Below the pieces are notes generated by a model, which was not told the origin of the DNA, ran no database searches, and was given only the letters and a program-made list of their open reading frames with translations. A stretch of 64,000 nucleotides of DNA from Micromonospora cathayae (GTDB lineage: Bacteria > Actinomycetota > Actinomycetes > Mycobacteriales > Micromonosporaceae): assembly GCF_028993575.1 (NCBI RefSeq), contig NZ_CP118615.1, positions 2,046,001 to 2,110,000 on the forward strand, given 5' to 3'. How positions within the stretch are numbered: the first letter of the stretch is position 1; each line of letters opens with the position of its first letter. This document shows positions 49,786 to 56,731 of the stretch, one piece after another. The translations under genes and the position numbers were made by a program.

Positions 49786-49842
49786 GCCCGCAATGCTACG
49801 TCGGCCCCCGTCCGCACCGGCCACCACCAGCGGTGGCCCGGG

Positions 49843-50424
49843 TCAGCCGGGGTGGGCGTCGTCACGTGGCTCGTCGAGCGGCTCGGGGGATTCCCGGTGT
49901 CCGCCGGTCTTCTCCTGCTGGCGGCGTTCCAGCCGGTGACGGCGCTGCTGTGCCTCGTCCAGCTCCTCGGCCAGCCGGGCCAGCTCGGAACGGAGGAAGT
50001 CCCGGGTCGCCACCTCGCCCATCGCGATCCGCAGCGCGGCGATCTCCCGGGCCAGGTACTCGGTGTCCGCCTTCTGCATGGTGGCCCGGCGACGGTCCTC
50101 CTCCAGCGACACCCGGTCCCGGTCGGCCTGCCGGTTCTGCGCCAGCAGGATCAGCGGCGCGGCGTACGACGCCTGCAACGACAGCACCAGGGTCAGGAAG
50201 GTGAAGGTGTACGGGTCGAACCGCAGGTGGGCCGGGGCGAGGGTGTTCCAGCCGAACCAGGCCGCGATCACCACCGTCATGTAGACGATGAAGTTCGCCG
50301 TGCCCATGCCCCGGGCGATCCCCTCCGACCACCGCCCGAACGCCTCCGGGTCGAACCGGGGCAACCGCACGGTACGGGGCTCCGCCGGCTGGTCCAGCCG
50401 TTCGGAGCGGCGCTGCTCAGCCAT
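49843..50424 (-). CDS. DUF1003 membrane protein
   Basis: 193 residues. RFDPEAFGRWSEGIARGMGTANFIVYMTVVIAAWFGWNTLAPAHLRFDPYTFTFLTLVLSLQASYAAPLILLAQNRQADRDR is the DUF1003 signature with two membrane helices, followed by a charged coiled-coil C-terminus (REIAALRIAMGEVATRDFLRSELARLAEELDEAQQRRHRLERRQQEK). The ATG at 50424 overlaps the MgtE-like gene stop by 8 bases, suggesting coupled synthesis. Function unknown; Rv1231c position. Confidence 0.9.
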   Translation of the reverse strand: MAEQRRSERLDQPAEPRTVRLPRFDPEAFGRWSEGIARGMGTANFIVYMTVVIAAWFGWNTLAPAHLRFDPYTFTFLTLVLSLQASYAAPLILLAQNRQADRDRVSLEEDRRRATMQKADTEYLAREIAALRIAMGEVATRDFLRSELARLAEELDEAQQRRHRLERRQQEKTGGHRESPEPLDEPRDDAHPG

Positions 50425-51802
50425 CCGTACCGCCCTGCCCCGACCCGGCCGGTCCACGGTCCGCCACCGGCCCGACCGGCCCGGGGGCCGTCACCGGCGT
50501 GCCCGGTCCGTGGGTCGTCGCCGGCTCGGTGGGCAGGCCGGGCAGTGGTTCCGCGGCCAGCTCCGCCGCGTCCCGGTCCCGCCAGTCCCGGGGCAGCGAG
50601 TGGTCGAGTACGTCGTCCACGGTGACCGCGCCGACCAGCCGGTTGTTGCGGTCGACCACCGGCATGGCGACCAGGTCGTAGGTGGCCATCCGGCGGGTGA
50701 TCTCCGGCAGCGGGGTGGCCTCCCGCAGCGGGTCGATGTCGTTGAGCACCACCCCGCCGAGCAGGTCGGCCGGCGGTTCCCGGAGCAGCCGCTGGAAGTG
50801 GACCATGCCGAGGTACCGGCCGGTGGGGGTGGTCATCGGCGCCCGGGTGACGAAGACCTGCGCCGCCACGGCCGGGGAGAGCTGCGGCTCGCGGATCCGG
50901 GCCAGCGCCTCCGCGACGGTCGCGTCCGGCGGCATGATCACCGGCTCCGAGGTCATCACGCTGCCCGCCGTGCCCGGGGTGTACTTGAGGAGCTGGCGGA
51001 CCGGGTCGGCCTCGTCCGGTTCCATCAGGTCGAGCAGCACGTCCTGTTCCGGCGGGGGCAGTTCGTTGAGCAGATCGGCGGCGTCGTCCGGGTCCATCTC
51101 CTCCAGCACGTCGGCGGCCCGTTCCCGGCCCAGCGCGGTGAGGATCTCGACCTGGTCGTGCTCGGGCAGCTCACTGAGCACGTCGGCCAGCCGTTCGTCG
51201 TCCAGGGCCGCCGCGACCTCGTTGCGGCGCAGGTCGGGCAGGTCCTGGAGGGCGTTGGCCAGGTCGGCGGGGCGCATGTCCTCCAGGACGGCGAGCAGGT
51301 TGGCCGTGCCCCGGGTGTCACCGAAGCCGGTGAGCCCGCGCACGTTGTCCCAGTCCACCTGGTGCAGATGCCCGCGACGGGTGAGCCGGCCGGTCTGTTC
51401 GCGTACCGCCACCCGGCCCAGGGACCACTCGCCGCCCCGGCGGCACTCCATCGCGACGTCCACCACGGTGCCGGGCCGGCCGTCGGGGTCCACCTGCACC
51501 CGCCGGTCGAGCAGTTCGGCCAGGACCAGCAGCTCGTTGGGGCGCTTCTCGAAGCGGCGCAGGTTGAGCGTCCCGGTGCCGAGCACCACCGCGTCGGCGT
51601 CCAGCGAGGTGATCCGGTTGATGGAGAGGAAGATCCGTCGCCGCATCGGCATCTCGGCGACCAGCCCGACCACCTCCGGTGGACGGTTGGTCGGCCGGAT
51701 CCGGGCCACCGCGTCCCGAACCCGCCCCACCTGGTCGCCGTTCGGGTCGAAGACGGCGACCCCGGCGAGTCGGGCGATGTAGACCCGGGTCGGTGTGCTC
51801 AC
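50417..51802 (-). CDS. MgtE N-domain and CBS-domain protein without transporter domain
   Basis: 461 residues from a GTG at 51802. An N-terminal PRC-barrel-like part (GVAVFDPNGDQVGRVRDAV) precedes the MgtE intracellular N domain (VLEDMRPADLANALQDLPDLRRNEVAAALDDERLADVLSELPEHDQVEILTAL) and a CBS pair (YTPGTAGSVMTSEPVIMPPDATVAEALARIR... LPEITRRMATYDLVAMPVVDRNNRLVGAVTVDDVLD). The five-helix magnesium channel domain is missing, so it is a regulatory protein rather than a transporter; it may act with the overlapping DUF1003 protein. Rv1232c-like. Confidence 0.9.
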   Translation of the reverse strand: MSTPTRVYIARLAGVAVFDPNGDQVGRVRDAVARIRPTNRPPEVVGLVAEMPMRRRIFLSINRITSLDADAVVLGTGTLNLRRFEKRPNELLVLAELLDRRVQVDPDGRPGTVVDVAMECRRGGEWSLGRVAVREQTGRLTRRGHLHQVDWDNVRGLTGFGDTRGTANLLAVLEDMRPADLANALQDLPDLRRNEVAAALDDERLADVLSELPEHDQVEILTALGRERAADVLEEMDPDDAADLLNELPPPEQDVLLDLMEPDEADPVRQLLKYTPGTAGSVMTSEPVIMPPDATVAEALARIREPQLSPAVAAQVFVTRAPMTTPTGRYLGMVHFQRLLREPPADLLGGVVLNDIDPLREATPLPEITRRMATYDLVAMPVVDRNNRLVGAVTVDDVLDHSLPRDWRDRDAAELAAEPLPGLPTEPATTHGPGTPVTAPGPVGPVADRGPAGSGQGGTDG

Positions 51803-51835
51803 GCCGACCAGCCTATGCGCCTAGTGTTTATCAAC
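51803..51835 (+). promoter_or_regulatory. Compact divergent promoter; candidate leaderless -10
   Basis: Only 33 bp separate the MgtE-like gene start from the PhzF ATG. TAGTGT (51822-51827) fits the actinobacterial TANNNT -10 element and lies 8 bases before the PhzF ATG, as expected for a leaderless transcript. No ribosome binding site precedes that ATG. Confidence 0.5.
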
Positions 51836-52705
51836 ATGTCGACCTTGGCCTACGAGATCGTGGACGTCTTCACCGACCGCCCGTTCGCCGGCAACCCGCT
51901 GGCCGTGGTGTTCGGCGCGGAGGGGCTCGCCACCGAGCAGATGCAGTCGCTCGCGCTGGAGTTCAACCTCTCCGAGACGGTGTTCGTGCTGCCCGCCACC
52001 CAGGTCGGGGCGACCTACCGGGCGCGCATCTTCACCCCGACGGCGGAGCTGCCGTTCGCCGGCCATCCCAGCATCGGCGCGGCGGTGACCGCCGGTCGGC
52101 GCGGTCTGTTCGGGTTGGGCCAGGTCAGCCAGGAGTGTGCGGCGGGGGTGCTGCCGGTCGAGGTGACCGCGACCGGTGCCACGCTGACCGGCGGCACGTC
52201 GACCCTCGGCCCGGAGCTGGACGCCGAACCACTGCTGGAGGTGACCGGTCTCACCTCGGGCGACCACGCCGGCCCGGCCCCCCGGGTGGCCGGCTGCGGG
52301 TTGGAGTTCCCCTTCCTGCCGGTACGCCCGGACGCGGTGGCCCGCGCCAGGGTCGACCCGGCGGCGGCACATCGGTACGGAGTGGAGCACGTCAGCGTCT
52401 TCTCCTGGGACGCCGACTCGCAAACCGCGCACGCCCGGGTGTTCGTGCCCGGACTCGGGGTGCCCGAGGACCCGGCCACCGGTTCGGCCGCCCTCGGTCT
52501 GGGGGTGTGGCTGGTCGCCAGCGGCCTGCTCCCGCCCGACGGGGTGTCCTCGTACACCGTCCGGCAGGGCCTCGAGATCAACCGTCCGTCCCTGCTGACC
52601 TGCACGGTGACCGCCGGGGGCGGCAGCGCGCTCGGCGCGACGGTCGCCGGTCAGGTGATGCCGGTGGCCCGGGGCGAGATCAACGTACCGCCGTTCGTGG
52701 GCTGA
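51836..52705 (+). CDS. PhzF-family isomerase/epimerase-like protein
   Basis: 289 residues. PhzF pattern: YEIVDVFTDRPFAGNPLAVVFGAEGL, ALEFNLSETVFVLPA, ARIFTPTAELPFAGHPSIGAAVT (E-x-P-F-A-G-H-P), GVPEDPATGSAALGLGVWLV. The conserved Glu in the FNLSET segment is the likely acid/base residue. It may isomerise a phenazine-precursor-like or amino-acid-derived compound; no phenazine genes are present. The ATG at 51836 (MSTLAYE) is preferred; an ATG at 51815 is in frame. Confidence 0.9.
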   Translation: MSTLAYEIVDVFTDRPFAGNPLAVVFGAEGLATEQMQSLALEFNLSETVFVLPATQVGATYRARIFTPTAELPFAGHPSIGAAVTAGRRGLFGLGQVSQECAAGVLPVEVTATGATLTGGTSTLGPELDAEPLLEVTGLTSGDHAGPAPRVAGCGLEFPFLPVRPDAVARARVDPAAAHRYGVEHVSVFSWDADSQTAHARVFVPGLGVPEDPATGSAALGLGVWLVASGLLPPDGVSSYTVRQGLEINRPSLLTCTVTAGGGSALGATVAGQVMPVARGEINVPPFVG

Positions 52706-52735
52706 CCGGCCCGGAGCGGGCCGCCGTACGGCAGG

Positions 52736-53260
52736 ATGCCTGGAGTGAGCGACGAGGTGGAGGAACGGACGGCCACGCCCCTGGTCGACGAGGCGGTGAA
52801 GAAGGCCGCGGTGGCCTGGGTGCGGGTGCCCGACGGCCCGGCGCTCGCCCTGTGGTGCGTACCCCTGGACGGGGCGCTGCTGGTGGTGAGCGGCCCGGGG
52901 GAGCAGGCGGCGCCCGGCCTGGCCGGGGCGACGGAGGCCGAGGTGACCCTGCGCGGCGACCACGGCGGCCGGATCGTGACCTGGCCGGCGCGGGTGTCCC
53001 GGATCGAGCCGGGCAGCGGGGCGTGGGAGACGGCGGCCCCGCTGGTGGCCGGCAAACGGCTCAACGCCCCCGGTGCCGCCGCCGACCTGGTGCTCCGGTG
53101 GGCGGCGGACGGCTGCGCGCTGAACCGGCTGGTGCCGGCGGGCACCCCGCTGGCCGGGGCGGAGCTGCCGGACGGGTCGCTGGCCGAGCCGCCCCGGGAC
53201 ACCCCGGCGGTACGGCGGGCCAGGAAGCCGTTCCGGCTGCACCGGGTCCGCCGCCGCTGA
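52736..53260 (+). CDS. Conserved hypothetical protein
   Basis: 174 residues; the start is ATG at 52736 or GTG at 52745 (MSDEVEERTATPL). It contains VKKAAVAWVRVPDGPALALWCVPLDGALLVVSGPGEQAAPGL and AEVTLRGDHGGRIVTWPARVSRIEPGSGAWETAAPLVAGKRLNAPGAAADLVLRWAADGCALNRL, strand-rich like split-barrel FMN-binding or related actinobacterial hypothetical proteins. It ends in a basic RRARKPFRLHRVRRR tail. No catalytic residues can be assigned. It lies between PhzF and an EamA transporter, all plus strand. Confidence 0.7.
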   Translation: MPGVSDEVEERTATPLVDEAVKKAAVAWVRVPDGPALALWCVPLDGALLVVSGPGEQAAPGLAGATEAEVTLRGDHGGRIVTWPARVSRIEPGSGAWETAAPLVAGKRLNAPGAAADLVLRWAADGCALNRLVPAGTPLAGAELPDGSLAEPPRDTPAVRRARKPFRLHRVRRR

Positions 53261-53295
53261 CGGCGGGGGTGCCGGCTGTGTGAGGATGCTTTCCT

Positions 53296-54252
53296 GTGCA
53301 GCCGTCCCCGCACCGCCCGCCGCTCGATCCGTTGACCACCGGGGCGGTGGTGCTCGCCGTGGCGGCGGTGTCGTCGGCGGCCCCGCTGATCGCGTTCGCG
53401 GCGGCACCCGCGCTGGCCATCGCGTTGTGGCGCAACGTCATCGCCGCCGGCGTGCTCGCTCCCTGGGCGCTGCTGCGGCGGCGGGACGAGTTCCGGTTCC
53501 TGACCGGCGTCGGCCGCCGGGAGGGCTGGTACTGCGTACTCGCCGGGGTGGCGCTGGCCGCGCACTTCGCCACCTGGATGCCCAGCGCGCAGCTCACCTC
53601 GGTCGCCGCCGCCACCGCGCTGGTCGCCACCCAGCCGGTCTGGCAGGGCCTGATCGCCCGGTGGCAGGGGCGGCGGCTGCCGGGAGCGGTCTGGGTGGGC
53701 ATCGGTATCGCCGTGGTCGGCGCGGTGCTGGCCAGCGGGGCCGACTTCGCGGTCTCCGGCCGGGCCTTCGCCGGTGACCTGCTGGCGATCGCCGGAGCGA
53801 TCTTCGCGGCGGTGTACACCGCCCTCGGTGAGCGGGCCCGGGTCAGCGTGAGCACCACCACCTACACCACCATCTGTTACAGCGTCTGCGCCCTGGTCAT
53901 GCTGGTGGTCTGCCTGGTCGGTGGGGTACCCCTGGGCGGCTTCGACACCGACACCTGGCTGGTGATCCTGGCGCTGGTGGCGGGTGCGCAACTGCTCGGC
54001 CACTCGATGTTCAACTACGCGCTGCGCCGGGTCTCGGCCACCACGGTCAGCGTGCTGATCCTGCTGGAGGCGCCCGGGGCGGCCCTGATCGGCTGGGCGT
54101 GGCTCGGGCAGTTGCCGCAGCCGCTCGCCCTGCCCGGCCTGGGGGTACTGCTGGTGGGGACCGCCGTGGTGGTGCTCGGCGGGGCGCGCGCCGGCCGGCG
54201 GAACCCACCCGTGCCGCTGCCGCCCGACGCCGGCCCGCCGCCGGCGACCTGA
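53296..54252 (+). CDS. EamA/DMT-family transporter
   Basis: 318 residues from a GTG at 53296. About ten membrane segments form two EamA repeats (LTTGAVVLAVAAVSSAAPLIAF..., LVAGAQLLGHSMFNYALRRVSATTVSVLILLEAPGAALIGWAWLG). It exports or imports small metabolites; the substrate is unknown. It ends in a Pro-rich tail. A 9-bp hairpin directly follows the stop. Confidence 0.9.
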   Translation: MQPSPHRPPLDPLTTGAVVLAVAAVSSAAPLIAFAAAPALAIALWRNVIAAGVLAPWALLRRRDEFRFLTGVGRREGWYCVLAGVALAAHFATWMPSAQLTSVAAATALVATQPVWQGLIARWQGRRLPGAVWVGIGIAVVGAVLASGADFAVSGRAFAGDLLAIAGAIFAAVYTALGERARVSVSTTTYTTICYSVCALVMLVVCLVGGVPLGGFDTDTWLVILALVAGAQLLGHSMFNYALRRVSATTVSVLILLEAPGAALIGWAWLGQLPQPLALPGLGVLLVGTAVVVLGGARAGRRNPPVPLPPDAGPPPAT

Positions 54253-54274
54253 CGCCCCGGGCCAGCCCGGGGCG
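54253..54274 (+). terminator. Intrinsic terminator after the EamA gene
   Basis: Perfect 9-bp GC stem (CGCCCCGGG and its complement) with a CCAG loop, immediately after the stop codon. The following 100 bp repeat the GGGCCGGGCCGCCGCC theme and may form further stems. Confidence 0.75.
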
Positions 54275-54458
54275 GGCCTGGCGCGCCCCCGGCCGGCCCG
54301 CAGCTGGCCTGACGCGCCCCGGGCCGGGCCGCCGCCGGTCTGACGCCTCCGGGCCGGGCCGCCGCCCGGGGCCGGTCCGCCGGTGGCCGGGCGGCGACCC
54401 GGCGTCCCGGGCGGTGACGCTGCGCGGTTTCGTCACCCCCCGCGCATAGGGTGCCCCC

Positions 54459-54881
54459 ATGGCGTACGACTTCCAGCTCACCATCGACGCGACCGCGCCG
54501 CACCAGCTCGCCGACTGGTGGGCCGAGACCCTCGGCTGGCAGGTGGAGCCCCAGGACGAGGAGTTCATCCGGCGGATGGTCGACCAGGGGCATGCCACCG
54601 AGGCGGACACCACCACGCACCGGGGCGCGCTGGTCTGGCGGTCGGGCGCGGCGATCGTGCACCCCGACAGCGGGCAGCGGGTGCTCTTCCAGAGCGTCCC
54701 GGAGGGCAAGACGGTGAAGAACCGGCTCCACCTCGACGTCCGGGTCGGGCGGGAGGCCGCCGGAGCCGAGGTGGAGCGGTTGACCGCGCGTGGCGCGACC
54801 GTGCTGCACCAGGGCCGCCAGGGTCCCTTCAGCTGGGTGACCATGGCGGACCCGGAGGGCAACGAGTTCTGCGTGACCTGA
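54459..54881 (+). CDS. VOC-superfamily (glyoxalase-like) protein
   Basis: 140 residues. The two beta-alpha-beta-beta-beta modules are visible: FQLTIDATAPHQLADWWAETLGWQVEPQ (the D-P-x-x-L-A-x-F/W-W pattern) and RLHLDVRVGREAAGAEVERLTARGATVLHQGRQGPFSWVTMADPEGNEFCV. It matches the actinobacterial glyoxalase-like domain (PF18029 type). Metal ligands are not all clear. Start ATG at 54459. A bidirectional hairpin follows. Confidence 0.88.
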   Translation: MAYDFQLTIDATAPHQLADWWAETLGWQVEPQDEEFIRRMVDQGHATEADTTTHRGALVWRSGAAIVHPDSGQRVLFQSVPEGKTVKNRLHLDVRVGREAAGAEVERLTARGATVLHQGRQGPFSWVTMADPEGNEFCVT

Positions 54882-54911
54882 CGCCCGGCGGGACGTCACC
54901 CCCGCCGGGCG
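54882..54911. terminator. Bidirectional terminator between VOC and TauE/SafE genes
   Basis: 11-bp perfect stem (CGCCCGGCGGG and its complement) with an 8-base loop between two convergent genes, starting one base after the VOC stop. Confidence 0.88.
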
Positions 54912-54924
54912 CGTCCGGTGCGGG

Positions 54925-55905
54925 TCAGGTCGAGCTGACCTCGTCGGCGAGCCCGGACCGCTCGGTCGTGGCGCTCGCGGCGGGCGCGGTGTCCGGGCCG
55001 CTCGCGGTGTCCGTGGCGGTCGCGGGGCTCGTGGTGGTCTGCCGGCTGGCCAGGTGCTGGCGCACCGACCAGACCACCGCCGCCGCCCACAGCGCCGCGA
55101 CGACGGCGTAGCAGGCGTACCGGACGCCGGTCGGGGCGTCGATCCACTCGCTGCGCAGCAGGGTCCGGCCGTTGGTCAGGATGATCATGCCGCCGACCGC
55201 CGAGCCGAGGACCCGGGGCGGCACCTTGCGGACCAGCCAGGCGGCGATCGGTGCGGCCGCCATGCCGCCGATCAGCAGCGCGAGCACCCAGCCGTAGTCG
55301 ATGTTCTCCGAGCCCAACCCGACCAGGAAGCCGAGGCTGGCGGCCACCGCCACCAGGAACTCGCTGGTGTCGATCGAGCCGATCACCCGGCGCGGCTCCA
55401 TCCGGCCGCTGGCCAGGATGGCCGGCGTGCCGACCGGACCCCAGCCGCCGCCACCGGTGGCGTCGACGAACCCGGCGACCAGGCCGAGCGGGCCGAGGAA
55501 CCGCTTGCGCAGCGGCAGCCCGACGCGTCCGGTGGGCAGGCCGGCGACGGTGAAGCGGACCAGCAGGTAACAGCCGAGGGTGAGCAGGATCAGCGACATG
55601 ACCGGAGCTGCGGCCGCGGTGGAGAGGCCGGAGAGGAACGTCGCGCCGAGGAACGCGCCGATCGCGCCCGGTACGCCGACCCGGCGGACCACCCGCCAGT
55701 CCACGTTGCCGAATCGCCAGTGCGCCGCACCAGAGGCGAGTGTCGTGCCGATTTCCGCGAGATGAACGGTGGCGGACGCGCTGGCCGCACTCGTGTTGAT
55801 CGCCAGCAGCAATGTGGTGGATGTCACTCCGTACGCCATCCCAAGGCTGCCGTCGACCAGTTGTGCTCCGAAGCCCACCAGGGCGAGCATGATGAGTTTA
55901 CGCAC
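54925..55905 (-). CDS. TauE/SafE-family sulfite/anion permease
   Basis: 326 residues. About eight membrane helices with the TauE/SafE signatures LVGFGAQLVDGSLGMAYGVTSTTLL and GPLGLVAGFVDATGGGGWGPVGTPAIL, followed by a hydrophilic Thr/Ala-rich tail (TTTSPATATDTASGPDTAP). Members export or import sulfite, sulfoacetate or other anions. The GTG at 55905 (MRKLIMLALV) is the start; the ribosome binding site is weak. A 6-bp-stem hairpin lies 47-73 bp upstream. Confidence 0.9.
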   Translation of the reverse strand: MRKLIMLALVGFGAQLVDGSLGMAYGVTSTTLLLAINTSAASASATVHLAEIGTTLASGAAHWRFGNVDWRVVRRVGVPGAIGAFLGATFLSGLSTAAAAPVMSLILLTLGCYLLVRFTVAGLPTGRVGLPLRKRFLGPLGLVAGFVDATGGGGWGPVGTPAILASGRMEPRRVIGSIDTSEFLVAVAASLGFLVGLGSENIDYGWVLALLIGGMAAAPIAAWLVRKVPPRVLGSAVGGMIILTNGRTLLRSEWIDAPTGVRYACYAVVAALWAAAVVWSVRQHLASRQTTTSPATATDTASGPDTAPAASATTERSGLADEVSST

Positions 55906-56731
55906 TTTTAACCGCCGATCCTAAAGAGGTAATGGGAGTTAGCGAGCCCGACACGGGTGAGCAGGGGTAATCCCGTGACCGGTGATCCGCTGAGGGTTCG
56001 TGCTGGTGGCGGCGGGTGCCGCCGGGGGCGTACGGGTGGCTGCCGGGCTGGACGGGGGCCGGCAATCGCCGCACGCGCGGCCAAAAACGATCGTTAAGGG
56101 CGAACTGGGCGGCTCCCCGGCTGCGGCGATGGCTGCGTATCAGCAGGTGGGAGGCGCGCCGAGCGGGCCGTCGGGGGTTTCCAGTGGGCGCGGCGCGGCG
56201 CACCGGCAGGCAAAGCGGCAGGTGGTGAGGGCTCGTACGCCGGCTGGTCAGGGTGTGGGTCGGTCCGCGACTCTCACCTCGCTCTCGCGCAAGTCAGAGC
56301 AATTCGATAGGGAATGGCGGCTGGGAGTCGGAAACGGATCGTCCACGGCTGTCGGTCCGCCTGACAAGGCCCCGTCCGCATATTGAGACAGATGGATGCG
56401 TCGCATGTTTCTGCCGTGTGCGCGCCTGGTGGGGCAAATTGTTGCCGGAATGATTAACAATCTGGAGACCGGGCTTTTGGTCGCCCCTCCAGTGATCTTC
56501 GAGTGGCTCTCGACGGTTATCCCAGGCAGCGATGAACGTATATCCCGCTGTTCCGATAGGAATTGCAGGTGGAATGTGAGGAGGTCTCGGAGTTAATCAT
56601 CTAGTAACAAGCTGCCACTAGCTTGTTACGGAGCGCAACATCGATTCATGCGAATTCCGGTTCCGGTCACCACGGATTGACCGATCCAGCCCGTCGCACC
56701 GCGAGACCCTCGCGAACGAAGTGGGAGCCCG
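55906..56731. other. Long intergenic region upstream of TauE and the megasynthase gene
   Basis: About 825 bp without a supported gene, the most A+T-rich stretch near the right side (about 56390-56640). It holds: a small hairpin (CACGGG/CCCGTG, 55952-55977) in the TauE leader; a GGCAA-ATTG-TTGCC element at 56433-56446; and the palindrome at 56604-56629. The short plus frame at 56396-56596 has no ribosome binding site and looks spurious. The region must hold divergent promoters. Confidence 0.55.
56604..56629. promoter_or_regulatory. Perfect 10-bp-arm palindrome upstream of the megasynthase gene
   Basis: Arms GTAACAAGCT and AGCTTGTTAC, separated by GCCACT, lie 102 bp upstream of the ATG in A+T-rich DNA. 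The symmetry and size fit a TetR- or GntR-type dimeric operator. No regulator gene is within the window on this side. Confidence 0.7.

Noticed and set aside
55952..55977. Riboswitch-like hairpin in the TauE/SafE leader
   Set aside because: Only a 6-bp stem with a 14-base loop; it matches no riboswitch consensus I can recall, so I list it only as a hairpin.
56396..56596. 66-codon plus-strand frame upstream of the megasynthase
   Set aside because: No ribosome binding site, no conservation signal, and it lies in the regulatory A+T-rich region.
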